From Actinoplanes sp. NBRC 103695 (GTDB lineage: Bacteria; Actinomycetota; Actinomycetes; Mycobacteriales; Micromonosporaceae): 64,000 nt of DNA. The notes under the pieces were generated by a model, which saw only the letters and a program-made list of their open reading frames with translations, was not told where the DNA came from and made no database searches. Numbering within the stretch: position 1 is the first letter of the stretch; the number at the start of each line of letters is the position of its first letter. The DNA lies in contig NZ_BSTL01000006.1 in NCBI RefSeq assembly GCF_030269485.1, forward strand, positions 372,001 through 436,000, written 5' to 3'. This document shows, piece by piece, positions 1 to 9,030 of the stretch. The position numbers and the translations under genes are program-made.

Positions 1-1346
1 GCACCACCTACCACCTGTTCCAGCCGCTGCTCTACCAGGTGGCGACGGGCATCCTCAGCGAGGGCGAGGTGGCTCCCCCGATCCGCGAGGTGCTCAAGCG
101 CCAGGACAACGTGGACGTGCGCCTCGGCTGGGTCGAGGACGTCGACGTCGACGCCAAGCTGGTCATGGTCAACGGGCCGGGCGTCTCCTACACGGTTCCG
201 TACGACACGCTGATCGTGGCGGCCGGGTCGTCGCAGTCGTACTTCGGCAACGACGACTTCGCGCACCACGCCCCGGGCATGAAGAGCATCGACGACGCCC
301 TGGAGCTGCGGGCGCGGATCTTCAACGCGTTCGAGATCGCCGACGTGCAGACCGACCCGGCGGCCGCCGAGCGCTGGATGACGTTCGTGGTGGTCGGTGC
401 GGGCGCCACCGGCACCGAGATGGCGGGGCAGATCGCCGAGCTCGCCCACCGGACGCTGCCGGGCCAGTACCGGCACATCGACCCGCACCGGACGCGCATC
501 GTTCTGGTGGACGCGGTCGGGCACGTGCTGACCAACTTCCACGACGACCTCAGCACCGCCGCGCTGCGCCGCCTGCACCTGCTCGGCGTCGAGGTCGAGC
601 TGGACACCAGGGTGGTCGGCGTGGACGACACCGGCATCGACGTCGAGACCGTGCGGGGCCCCGAGCGCATCGAGGCGATGACCAAGGTGTGGGCCGCGGG
701 CGTGGCCGCGTCGCCGCTGGCGAGGCGGCTGGCCGAGGCGACGGGCACGACCACCGACCGCGCGGGACGGCTGCATGTCCGGCCGGACTCGACGGTCCCG
801 GGTCACCCGGAGATCTTCGTGGTGGGCGACCTGATGGCGCTGCCCGGCAAGGACGGGCGGCAGCTGCCGGGCGTCGCGCAGGTGGCGATCCAGAGCGGCC
901 GGCACGCGGCGAAGCAGATCCTGCGCCGCCTGGCCGGCAAGCCGGACGGGCAGCCGTTCCGCTACTTCGACAAGGGCAACATGGCGGTGATCTCGCGGTT
1001 CGCGGCGGTCGCCAACATCGGCAAGGTGCGCCTGTCAGGCTTCCCGGCCTGGCTGATCTGGCTCGGCGTGCACCTGTTCTACCTGGTCGGCTTCAAGAAC
1101 CGGGTGACCGCGGTGCTGCACTGGGCGGTCAGTTTCCTCGGCCGGGGCCGGTCCGAGCGGGTGAGCACGCTTCAGCAGGTGCACTCGAGGGCCGCGATGC
1201 GCGAGTACGGTGACCCGTTCGCACCGCGGCCCTCAGCCGATCAGCCCAGCGAGCCCGATCAGCCCAGCGAGCCCAGCGCCTTGCGCAACGCCGCCGGGCC
1301 GGACGCGACGTCCTCCAGCCCGAACCCGAGCGTGACGGTGCGCTGA
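1..1346 (+). CDS. Type II NADH dehydrogenase / FAD-dependent oxidoreductase (5' end outside window)
   Basis: Single-polypeptide membrane-associated flavoprotein expected to pass electrons from NADH to quinone without proton pumping. The open frame already runs at base 3 with the NDH-2-like stretch YHLFQPLLYQVATG, so the start lies upstream of the window and the FAD-binding N-terminus is missing here. The second Rossmann motif VVVGAGATGTE (around base 390) and the late FAD motif VVGDLMA are present, followed by a hydrophobic C-terminal segment (LIWLGVHLFYLVGF) used for membrane attachment in this family. The last residues are low-complexity (repeated QPSEPD) and overlap the convergent M14 peptidase gene by 88 bases. 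Confidence 0.9.
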   Translation, partial: TTYHLFQPLLYQVATGILSEGEVAPPIREVLKRQDNVDVRLGWVEDVDVDAKLVMVNGPGVSYTVPYDTLIVAAGSSQSYFGNDDFAHHAPGMKSIDDALELRARIFNAFEIADVQTDPAAAERWMTFVVVGAGATGTEMAGQIAELAHRTLPGQYRHIDPHRTRIVLVDAVGHVLTNFHDDLSTAALRRLHLLGVEVELDTRVVGVDDTGIDVETVRGPERIEAMTKVWAAGVAASPLARRLAEATGTTTDRAGRLHVRPDSTVPGHPEIFVVGDLMALPGKDGRQLPGVAQVAIQSGRHAAKQILRRLAGKPDGQPFRYFDKGNMAVISRFAAVANIGKVRLSGFPAWLIWLGVHLFYLVGFKNRVTAVLHWAVSFLGRGRSERVSTLQQVHSRAAMREYGDPFAPRPSADQPSEPDQPSEPSALRNAAGPDATSSSPNPSVTVR

Positions 1347-4108
1347 GTCGACACCGCCGCGTACGAACGCAGCACCGCGCCCGTCCGCTGCCACTCCCCG
1401 GCCGCCGCCGACCAGGCCCCCAGGTTCTCCTCGAAGGTGTCGGTGGCGGCCTCCGTCCCGCCGATGACGATCTTGGCGTCGTCCACGAAGGCGCCGCGGC
1501 CGCCGGTGCTGCCGTCGCTGAGGTAGGTCACGGACAGTTCGACGGACTTCCCGGCGTACCGGGACAGGTCCGCGCTGATCTGCTTCCAGCCGTTGCTGGT
1601 GCCGGTCACCGAGTGCCACGCGCCGGTGGTTCCGGTGGCGGTGCAGGTCGGGCCGTCCGGCGTCAGGTAGCGCGCGAGTTCCGGGTGCAGGCCGACCAGG
1701 AACGCGCAGTCCTCGGGCACGGTGCTGCCGGAGCCGGTGAACGGCAGCGTCGTCCAGTCGTCGCCTCCGGCGGTGCGGGCCTCGATCACCAGCGCGTCCC
1801 AGCCCGGCTCGGTGTCGACGGACAGCGCGAGGCTGAGCTGCGGGTTCTGCGCGGCGGTCGCGGCACTCAGGTCGGCGGTCCGGGTGAGCCTCGCGTACGC
1901 GTTGTCGCGGTGTTTGATCGACGCCTGGCCCGCGCCGGTGAACGGCTCGAACGGGCCGCGCAGGCCCTGGTAGACGCCCGCCGGCGCGGATGCGAACCGC
2001 GGCAGGTGCGGCAGGACCTCGCCGGTGGCGCTGAACATCGTGACCGGGTTCGCCGGGTTCTTCAGCGTCGCCGTGGCGCCCTGGAGCACGCCGCCGCCGG
2101 TGAAGCCGGTCGCGCCGGTGGAGGTGGCCGGCGAGTCCACACCCAGCCAGTACTGGGCGAAGTCGTCGGCGTTGACCCCGGTGCCGGCCAGCGGGTCGTG
2201 GGCTGCGGCGCCCCGGCCGGCCTTGACCAGCTTGCCGCCGGAGTTCAGGTAGTCCCGGACGGCGAGCGTGGTGGCCGGGGCGGCGGCCTTCCCGGCAACC
2301 TCCCAGACGACCGCGTCGAAGTGGCTCAGGACGCCCAGGTCGTCGGGCGTTCCCTGGGTGGCCACGTCCCAGACGGTCGCCTTGCCGATGGCGTCGGCGT
2401 AGAGCTTCGCGTTGGTCGCGGGCGCGCCCTCGTCGGCGAGCACCAGCACGTCACCCTTGCGCGGCGCGGCCACCCGGTAGGTGAAGTGCCCGCTGGTCGC
2501 GGAGCCGCCGGTGAACCACACCTCGACCGCCGCGCCGGGCTTCGCCCCGGTCACCCGGCCGCGGTACTCGTCGTACCAGAGGTTGTCGGTGCCGCCGTAG
2601 ACCTGGCCGCCGGTCCAGGGGGTGACGGCCGCGGTGCGCTCCTTGCCGCCGTCGATCCGCCAGTGCAGCTTCTTCGCGGCCAGGCTCTTGCGCGCGGTGA
2701 CCGCGACGGTCTGCGGCCCGGTGCCCGCGTAGGACGTGGTGAACGGGTGCGCGGTGAGCGGGGCGGCGGTGATCCCGACCGAGGAGACCGGGTTCGCCGG
2801 GTCGGACGCGGACGCCGCGACCGAGAGCATGAACGGCAGGTTCTTGGCGAACTCGGCCTGGATCAGCTTCTCGCTGTCCGGGAAGTTGAAGACGCTCGGG
2901 CAGTCGGCGACGGTCCACTCGTCGGCCGGGTCGGCGCCGGCCGCCGCCTGGCAGGTGGTGTGCTCGGCGGCGATCATGGGTACGCCGTTGGTGTTGACCG
3001 AGTTCCCGGCCGAGTCACCGTTCGAGGTGGAGATGTCGGAGAGGATCTGCGGCCGGAACCCGGGTACCGCCGGGTTCCCCTCGACGCCGACCAGGCTGCG
3101 GTAGAGCACGTCGTCCGGCGTGGGCGTGGCGGTCTGCCAGCCGACGCCGTACATCAGCACCTGCGCGGCCGAGTGCATGTTCAGCGCGAGCTCCGGCTTG
3201 ACCCGGCGCTCGAAGGCGTTGAACGCGATGTTCTCCGGCTCGGAGGCCGGCCCCGGGCCGCGGTAGATCTCGGTGCCGGGGTCCGCCGAGGAGCCCTCGT
3301 CGTCGTAGCCCCACTTCCAGTCGAAGTTGCGGTTCAGGTCGACGCCGTCGCCGACGGTCAGCTTGCCGTCGCCGTTGTTGTCCCGCAGGTTCTTGCGCCA
3401 CAGCCGGGCGCCGGGCGCATCGGTGAACGTGTAGTCGTAGCCGTCCGGGTTGGCGACCGGCAGGAACCACATCTCGGTGGTGTCCACCAGGCCGGTGATC
3501 CGCTGGTCGGTGCCGTACTGGTCGACCACCTGGTGGAGCAGTCGCCGGGTCACCTCGGGCGTGATCCACTCGCGGGCGTGCTGGGCGCCGAAGAAGAAGC
3601 TGCCCGGCCGGGCGCCGTCCTTCGTGCGGGTCGCGTCCCTGGTCACCTTGATCGCGAGGATGTCCTGGCCACGTACGGTCTTGCCGATCGACTCGAGCTT
3701 GGTGATGCCCGGATGCGCGGCGGCCACGGCGCGCAGCTCGTCGGCGATGCCGCCGCTCCCGCTGTACGGCCGGAACACGCCGTCGCCGGCCGGTGCGACC
3801 GCCTTGCGCTCGGTGAGCCGGACGCCCCGCTTGCGCAGCCCGTCCGCCTGCGCACCGCTGAGCACCAGCTCGACCGGAGCCGGGCGGCCGCCCTCGGGCA
3901 GGTCGATCTCGGTGGTGTCGGCGCCGGCCCGGGCCAGCTCGTCGACCTGCGCCTCGGTGACCTGGGCCTGCCAGACCCTGAGCCGGTCACCGTCCGGCGC
4001 CGCGGCGGCACCGGTGGCGGGTCCGGCGACGATCCAGGCGAGCGGGAGGAGCGCGGCCGCGGCTGCCGCGATCGTACGTCTCACGAAATGTCTCCTATGG
4101 CTGGGCAA
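1259..4108 (-). CDS. Secreted zinc carboxypeptidase, M14 family
   Basis: Exported metallopeptidase of 949 residues expected to release C-terminal amino acids from peptides outside the cell. The N-terminus is a signal peptide: basic MPSHRRHFVRRT, a hydrophobic Ala/Leu stretch, then an Ala-rich cleavage region. The zinc site is visible as GAQHAREW (H..E) followed by ALNMHSA (third ligand), with substrate-binding NPDGYDY between them. The catalytic region ends near residue 430. The remaining half holds beta-sandwich and immune-inhibitor-A-like regions (WYDEYRG, DDWTTLPF), typical of large actinobacterial M14 enzymes. It is monocistronic and overlaps the end of the NADH dehydrogenase gene tail to tail. 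Confidence 0.92.
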   Translation of the reverse strand: MPSHRRHFVRRTIAAAAAALLPLAWIVAGPATGAAAAPDGDRLRVWQAQVTEAQVDELARAGADTTEIDLPEGGRPAPVELVLSGAQADGLRKRGVRLTERKAVAPAGDGVFRPYSGSGGIADELRAVAAAHPGITKLESIGKTVRGQDILAIKVTRDATRTKDGARPGSFFFGAQHAREWITPEVTRRLLHQVVDQYGTDQRITGLVDTTEMWFLPVANPDGYDYTFTDAPGARLWRKNLRDNNGDGKLTVGDGVDLNRNFDWKWGYDDEGSSADPGTEIYRGPGPASEPENIAFNAFERRVKPELALNMHSAAQVLMYGVGWQTATPTPDDVLYRSLVGVEGNPAVPGFRPQILSDISTSNGDSAGNSVNTNGVPMIAAEHTTCQAAAGADPADEWTVADCPSVFNFPDSEKLIQAEFAKNLPFMLSVAASASDPANPVSSVGITAAPLTAHPFTTSYAGTGPQTVAVTARKSLAAKKLHWRIDGGKERTAAVTPWTGGQVYGGTDNLWYDEYRGRVTGAKPGAAVEVWFTGGSATSGHFTYRVAAPRKGDVLVLADEGAPATNAKLYADAIGKATVWDVATQGTPDDLGVLSHFDAVVWEVAGKAAAPATTLAVRDYLNSGGKLVKAGRGAAAHDPLAGTGVNADDFAQYWLGVDSPATSTGATGFTGGGVLQGATATLKNPANPVTMFSATGEVLPHLPRFASAPAGVYQGLRGPFEPFTGAGQASIKHRDNAYARLTRTADLSAATAAQNPQLSLALSVDTEPGWDALVIEARTAGGDDWTTLPFTGSGSTVPEDCAFLVGLHPELARYLTPDGPTCTATGTTGAWHSVTGTSNGWKQISADLSRYAGKSVELSVTYLSDGSTGGRGAFVDDAKIVIGGTEAATDTFEENLGAWSAAAGEWQRTGAVLRSYAAVSTQRTVTLGFGLEDVASGPAALRKALGSLG

Positions 4109-4244
4109 TGCTCGTCGAAGCGACGGGCACCCATCAGGACGGACGAACGGCTCCTTCTTTCATCGGGTGACCATTCGCACTCCCGTGGGGGTGGCGTTAG
4201 GGCAGCGACGCGCGCGGAAAGCAATAGTTGAACTCGCAAACAAT

Positions 4245-4256
4245 TAGCCTGAACGT
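4245..4256 (+). promoter_or_regulatory. -10 element of a probable leaderless promoter
   Basis: TAGCCT (4245-4250) lies six bases before the ATG of the SARP regulator. An actinobacterial TANNNT box six to seven bases from the start codon is the usual signature of a leaderless transcript, and no Shine-Dalgarno sequence precedes this ATG. Confidence 0.5.
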
Positions 4257-7049
4257 ATGACCCCCGACGCCGACGCGCTCCGGTTCTTCCTGCTCGGACC
4301 CGTCCGGGTCAGCCGCGGCGCCGACGAGGTGGCCCTCGGGCCACGGCAGCAGCGGCTCGTGCTCGCCCTGCTGCTCACCCGGGCCGGCGACCTGGTCACC
4401 ATGACCGAGCTGATCGAGATGCTCTGGCCACGGGACGCCCCGCCGAGCGCCGCCAATGCGGTGCACCGGCAGATCGGCACGCTGCGGCGGCTCCTCGAAC
4501 CCGGCCTGCCCGCCCGCGACAACGGCGCCTACCTGCACCGGCAGACCGGCGGCTACCAGCTCCACGTCACCGCGGACACGTTCGACCTGCTCGCCTTCCG
4601 GCGGGCCGCGGCGCGGGCCCGGGCGGCGCTGGACGCGGGCGACTCCGGCGAGGCGCTGCGCCTGTCGCTGGAGGCGCTGCGGGAGTGGCGCGGGCGATGC
4701 GCGGCCGGCCTCGAGCCGGTCTCCCTCGAACACCCGGCGTTCGCGGCGATCGAGGCGGAACACCTGCAGGCCGTACGGACCGCGGCGGACGCGGCGGCGG
4801 CCGGCGGCGACACCGGGGCGGCGCTGGTGCCGTTGCGGCAGGCGGCCGACCGGCACCCGCTCGACGAAGGTTTGCAGAGCCGGCTGCTGGTGGCGCTGGC
4901 CGCGTCCGGGCGGCAGGCCGAGGCGGTGGACCGGTATCGGGAGATCCGCGGGCGGCTCGCCGAGGAACTCGGTGTCGACCCCGGCGAGGAGTTGCGCGAG
5001 GCGTACGACCGGCTGCTCCATCAGCGGGTACGGCCGGCTGTCGCGCCCGTACCCCAGGTCGTCGCCGAGATCCGGCCCGCCCAGCTGCCGCCGGCCCTGC
5101 CGTTCTTCACCGGCCGGGCAGAGTTGCTGGCCGAGGCGCGCGAGATCGCCGAACGGCCGGCGGGTGGCGTCCTGGCGATCGACGGGATGCCGGGCGTCGG
5201 CAAGACCACGATGTCGGTGCACCTCGCGCACGCGGTCGCCGGGCACTACCCGGACGGACAGCTCTACGTGGACCTGCGCGGCTTCGACGGCCACGGCCCG
5301 GCGATGACCCCGTCCGAGGCGCTGCGCGGCTTCCTCGGGTCGCTCGGCGTGCCGCAGGACCGGGTGCCCGCCGAGCTGCACGCCCAGGCCGGGATGTACC
5401 GCAGCACCGTGGCCGGGCGGCGGCTGCTGATCGTGCTGGACAACTGCCGCGACGCCGAACAGGTCCGGCACCTGCTGCCCGGCACACCCGGCTGCCTGGT
5501 CATCGCCAACAGCCGCAGCCGGTTGACCGGGCTGCTCACCGGCTTCGGGGCCCACCCGATCCGGCTCGGCCCGCCGACCGTGGCCGAGGCCCGCGAAGGT
5601 GTCCGGCAGCGGCTGGGCGTCCGCGCCGACCGGGAACCGCACGCCGTCGCCGCGATCATCGCCGCGTGCGGACGGCTGCCCCTCGCGCTGGCGGTGGTGT
5701 GCGCGCAGGCGGCCGGGCGACCCGGGACGCCGCTCGCCGACATCGCCGCCGAGCTCGCGGCAGGCTCCGTCGAGGAGGACCTGCGGCCGGTGTTCTTCTG
5801 GTCGTACCGGGCCCTGTCGGCGCCCGCGGCACGGCTGTTCCGGCTGCTGACCCGGCACCCGGGACCGGACTTCTCGACGGCTGCCGCGGCCGCGCTGGCC
5901 GGCGTGACGCCACGCGAGGGACGTGCCCTGGTCGGCGAGCTCGACCGGGCGCAGCTGGTCATCGAGCACCGGCCCGGACGATTCCGGACCCACGAGCTGC
6001 TGCGGGCGTACGCATCGGACCTGTCCCGGACCTTGGACCGCCCGGACGTGCAGGAGGAGGCGGTGGACCGGCTGGCCACCTTCTACCGCGACACCGTGCT
6101 CACCGGGCATCGGGTGCTGCGCGGCCGGAAACGCAAGCCCCGGCCGCTGATGCCGCATCCGCTGCCCGAGCCGGGCCCGACACCCCTGGACGGCGCCGGC
6201 CCGGACGCCGCGCTGGACTGGTTCGACGCCGAGCGCGACGTCCTGATGACGCTGGTCGGGCAGGCCGCCACGGACGACCGGTACGGCTCGGCGTGGCTGC
6301 TCGTGCTGGGCATCCAGTCGTACTGGCAGCGCAGCGGCCGCGCGCTGGACTGGTCCACCGTCGCGCGCGTCGCGCTGGACGCCGCCATCCGGGCCGGTGA
6401 CACACGCGGCCAGGCCCGGATGCACCGCAGCCTGGCGGCGGCGAGCTACTTCCTGGGCGAGTTCGACAACGCGCTGCGGCACCTGGACCGGGCCCGCGAG
6501 CTGCTCGCCCGCACCGGGCCGGCCGCCGAGCTGGCCTGGGCCGGCATCAACCAGGGCATGGTGCTGACCGCGTGCGGCCGCAACGAGGAGGCGCTGGCGC
6601 TGCTGGAGGTCGCCACCAAGCAGGCCGAGGCGACAGGTGACCGGCTGCAGCTGGCCGACTGCCTGTCCACCCGGGCCGAGAGCTGCGTGGCGCTGGGCCG
6701 CCTCGACGAGGCCCTCGACCTGGCCGAGCGCGCGCGGTTCCACCTGGCCGCCAACGACGACGACTACGGCCTCGGCGACGTGTGGACGGTGGTCGGCCGG
6801 GTGCACGCCGCCCGCGGCAGCGACGGCGAGGCGGTACGCGCATGGCGTGAGGCGGTCGCCTCCTACCGCAAGGCGTCCGTGCCGACCCTGACCGCCGAGG
6901 TGCTCACCCTGATCGGCGACACGCTGACCGCCGCCGGCGACCGGACGGGCGCCCAGGAGGCCTGGCGTGAGGCGCTGGACCTCACCTCGCAGGCGCAGAC
7001 GGCATCGGTGCAGGCGCTGCGGGACCGCCTGCACCACCTGGCCGCCTAG
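4257..7049 (+). CDS. AfsR/SARP-family transcriptional regulator (wHTH-BTAD-NB-ARC-TPR)
   Basis: Large signal-transduction regulator of 930 residues. Residues 1-95 form an OmpR-like winged helix (FFLLGPVRV, ALGPRQQRLVLALLL, LWPRDAPPSAANAVH). Residues about 100-250 are the bacterial transcriptional activation domain (YQLHVTADTFDLLAF, RHPLDEGLQSRLL). An NB-ARC ATPase follows, with Walker A GMPGVGKTT near residue 320, Walker B LLIVLDN and RNBS-like LPLALAVV. The C-terminal third is TPR-like (repeated ALxxLxxA helices). Such proteins activate secondary-metabolism or stress genes by binding direct repeats near -35. No biosynthetic cluster is adjacent, so the target is unknown. Its stop overlaps the stop of the convergent methyltransferase. 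Confidence 0.93.
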   Translation: MTPDADALRFFLLGPVRVSRGADEVALGPRQQRLVLALLLTRAGDLVTMTELIEMLWPRDAPPSAANAVHRQIGTLRRLLEPGLPARDNGAYLHRQTGGYQLHVTADTFDLLAFRRAAARARAALDAGDSGEALRLSLEALREWRGRCAAGLEPVSLEHPAFAAIEAEHLQAVRTAADAAAAGGDTGAALVPLRQAADRHPLDEGLQSRLLVALAASGRQAEAVDRYREIRGRLAEELGVDPGEELREAYDRLLHQRVRPAVAPVPQVVAEIRPAQLPPALPFFTGRAELLAEAREIAERPAGGVLAIDGMPGVGKTTMSVHLAHAVAGHYPDGQLYVDLRGFDGHGPAMTPSEALRGFLGSLGVPQDRVPAELHAQAGMYRSTVAGRRLLIVLDNCRDAEQVRHLLPGTPGCLVIANSRSRLTGLLTGFGAHPIRLGPPTVAEAREGVRQRLGVRADREPHAVAAIIAACGRLPLALAVVCAQAAGRPGTPLADIAAELAAGSVEEDLRPVFFWSYRALSAPAARLFRLLTRHPGPDFSTAAAAALAGVTPREGRALVGELDRAQLVIEHRPGRFRTHELLRAYASDLSRTLDRPDVQEEAVDRLATFYRDTVLTGHRVLRGRKRKPRPLMPHPLPEPGPTPLDGAGPDAALDWFDAERDVLMTLVGQAATDDRYGSAWLLVLGIQSYWQRSGRALDWSTVARVALDAAIRAGDTRGQARMHRSLAAASYFLGEFDNALRHLDRARELLARTGPAAELAWAGINQGMVLTACGRNEEALALLEVATKQAEATGDRLQLADCLSTRAESCVALGRLDEALDLAERARFHLAANDDDYGLGDVWTVVGRVHAARGSDGEAVRAWREAVASYRKASVPTLTAEVLTLIGDTLTAAGDRTGAQEAWREALDLTSQAQTASVQALRDRLHHLAA

Positions 7050-7657
7050 GCTCCGGAAAGGCGAAGGGGGGTCAGCAGCGCGACGATGAAGTCCGCGGAA
7101 TCGTGGAACGGCCGGAGATCCCACGTCGACAGGAGCAGGTCCGGCGCCAGACCGGCCGCGGGCACGTCGGCCAGGAACTCGTCGTACCCGTAGCCCCGCC
7201 CGGCGCCGAAACCGACCACCGCCCGGCCGCCCGGCGCCAGGTGCGCGCCGAACCGCCGCAGGATCTCCCGCCGCGTGGACGGCGCGGCGAAGGTCATCAC
7301 ATTCCCCGCGCACACCACCACGTCGAACGACTCGGGCAGGTCCAGCTCGGACAGATCACCCACCCGCCACTCGGCACCCGGATGATCGGCCCGCGCGACC
7401 TCGATCAGCTTCGGGTCCAGATCGACGCCGGTCACCCGATGCCCGGCCGCCGCGAGCAGGCCGCCCACCCGGCCGGTTCCGCAGCCGGCGTCGAGGATCC
7501 GGGCGCCGCGCGGCACCAGGGCGTCGATCATCCGGGCCTCGCCGCCGAGGTCCTCACCCCGCTCCGCCAGCGCCCGGAACCGGTCGATGTACCACTGCGA
7601 GTGGCCCGGGTCCGCGGCGATCTTGCGCAGCCAGCCGTTCTCGTCGGAGTTGCTCAT
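7046..7657 (-). CDS. Class I SAM-dependent methyltransferase
   Basis: Protein of 203 residues with a seven-strand methyltransferase core: motif I ILDAGCGTGRVGG, the acidic end of strand 2 GVDLDPKL, motif II-like WRVGDLSELDLP and motif IV FDVVVCAGNVM. The substrate cannot be told. I place the start at MSNSDENG (7657), not at upstream in-frame codons, because a -10 box TACGGT sits six bases before this ATG, which fits a leaderless message. It is divergent from the LuxR-type ATPase; both promoters share the CGTACG palindrome between them. Confidence 0.85.
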   Translation of the reverse strand: MSNSDENGWLRKIAADPGHSQWYIDRFRALAERGEDLGGEARMIDALVPRGARILDAGCGTGRVGGLLAAAGHRVTGVDLDPKLIEVARADHPGAEWRVGDLSELDLPESFDVVVCAGNVMTFAAPSTRREILRRFGAHLAPGGRAVVGFGAGRGYGYDEFLADVPAAGLAPDLLLSTWDLRPFHDSADFIVALLTPLRLSGA

Positions 7658-7663
7658 GATTGA

Positions 7664-7673
7664 ACCGTACGAT
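7664..7673. promoter_or_regulatory. Overlapping bidirectional -10 elements
   Basis: On the minus strand TACGGT (7669-7664) serves the methyltransferase. On the plus strand TACGAT (7668-7673) would serve the LuxR-type gene. The two boxes share the central TA of a CCGTACG palindrome. This layout places the plus-strand transcription start downstream of the in-frame ATG at 7656 and therefore supports the GTG at 7695 as the start of that gene. Confidence 0.4.
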
Positions 7674-7694
7674 TTCTGTTCCGTAGTAAGCGAA

Positions 7695-8900
7695 GTGACA
7701 CTCACACAGCTGCGCGGCCGCGGCACCGAACAGGCCGCGATCCGGCGCACCCGGCGCGGCGTCGTGATCGTCGGCGGCGAACCCGGCATCGGCAAGACCG
7801 CCCTGCTGCGCGCCGAGACCGAGCACGCCGCCGCCGACGGGTACGCCGCCCTCGCCACCGCCCGGGCCGGCGACCGGATCGCCCCGCTGAGCACGCTCGG
7901 ACCGGCCCTGCGCCCGCTGCTGTCCGCGGACGCGTTCCACGCCCTCGCCGATCTTCAGGACAAGCCACTGTGGCTGGCCGAGCGGCTCGCGGCGGTGCTC
8001 GCCGCCAAGGCGCCCGCGCTGATCGCGGTCGACGAGGTGCAGTGGGCCGACCCGCTGAGCGCGTACCTGCTGCGGGCGCTGCCCGCCCGGCTCGCGGGCA
8101 CGCGGGTGCTCTGGCTGCTGGCCGCCCGCGAGGCGCCCGCCGACCTGGAGGGCCACCGGCTGCGCCTGGGGCCGCTGAGCGCGGAGGCGCTGGCCGAGAT
8201 CGCCACCGACCGGCTGGGCCACGGCCCCGACGCCGCGCTGCGCGCCCGCCTCGCCGGAACGCGGGGCCTTCCCTGGCTCGCCGTCCGGATCATCGACGGC
8301 GACACCGCCGGGCTGTCCCGGGACGTGCGCCGGCTGCTGGCCGGCGCCACACCGCATTGCCGGTCGCTGGTCACCGCGGCCGCCGTACTCGGGCAGCCGG
8401 ACAAGGCCGCACTCGGGCAGCCGATCAAGCTCGACGACGCCGGCCTGCTGCTCGGTGAACAGCCGGTCGACCTGATCGACGCGCTCGGCGAGGCCATCGC
8501 CCTCGGGCTGCTGACCGACGGCGACGACGGCGCGGTGTTCCGGCACGAGCTGCTGCGCCGCGCGGTCCATGACGACCTCACCCCCTCGGTCCGGACGGCC
8601 CTGCGCAACGGCGCGATCGACCTGCGCGCCGGCGCCGAGCTGACCACCATGGACGAGGAGCTCGACGCCCTGCTGAAATCGGAGGCGCCCCGCCCCGATC
8701 ACGCGTGGGGCACGCTGACCGCGACCGAACAGCGCGTCGCCACCCTCATCTCGGACGGCCACACCAACCGCTCGGCCGCCGCGGCGCTGCACCTCTCCCC
8801 CAGCACGGTGAGCACCCACCTGCGCGCGGTCTTCGCCAAGCTCGGCATCAACTCCCGCGTCCAGCTGACCCGCCTGGCGATGCGCCGCCAGCCGACCTGA
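7695..8900 (+). CDS. Short LuxR-family (LAL-like) ATPase regulator
   Basis: Regulator of about 400 residues combining an AAA-type ATPase with a C-terminal GerE/LuxR helix-turn-helix. Walker A is GGEPGIGKTALL near residue 35 and Walker B is LIAVDEVQWAD. The HTH is LTATEQRVATLISDG...SPSTVSTHLRAVFAKLG at the end. LAL proteins are usually near 900 residues because of a long TPR-like middle; here that middle is almost absent, so the DNA-binding domain follows the ATPase directly. The start at GTG 7695 (VTLTQLRGR) matches the usual beginning of the family; an ATG at 7656 is the alternative. Signal and targets are unknown. Confidence 0.85.
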   Translation: MTLTQLRGRGTEQAAIRRTRRGVVIVGGEPGIGKTALLRAETEHAAADGYAALATARAGDRIAPLSTLGPALRPLLSADAFHALADLQDKPLWLAERLAAVLAAKAPALIAVDEVQWADPLSAYLLRALPARLAGTRVLWLLAAREAPADLEGHRLRLGPLSAEALAEIATDRLGHGPDAALRARLAGTRGLPWLAVRIIDGDTAGLSRDVRRLLAGATPHCRSLVTAAAVLGQPDKAALGQPIKLDDAGLLLGEQPVDLIDALGEAIALGLLTDGDDGAVFRHELLRRAVHDDLTPSVRTALRNGAIDLRAGAELTTMDEELDALLKSEAPRPDHAWGTLTATEQRVATLISDGHTNRSAAAALHLSPSTVSTHLRAVFAKLGINSRVQLTRLAMRRQPT

Positions 8901-9030
8901 CCCGCGCCCGAACAAACCGCCGGCGCGACCCACCTCGTCCAAGGTGACAGCAACGACACGATCGATGTCTTTGTGAATATCCGCGCGGGTTGGCCCACCC
9001 GGCGCTGCCGCAACGCGGGAAAACAGCGCT

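Noticed and set aside
1613..4231. 872-aa open frame antisense to the M14 peptidase
   Set aside because: Composition is dominated by Arg/Gly/Ala/Val from codon-position bias in the opposite strand; no domain is visible, and the M14 frame has signal peptide and zinc motifs.
4197..7313. 1038-aa open frame antisense to the SARP regulator
   Set aside because: Shadow frame with only low-complexity Arg/Pro/Gly/Gln sequence; it would also run through the 3' end of the methyltransferase gene.
7656..7694. ATG 7656 as start of the LuxR-type ATPase
   Set aside because: It would lie upstream of the predicted plus-strand transcription start and overlap the methyltransferase ATG; homologs begin near the TLTQLRGR segment after GTG 7695.
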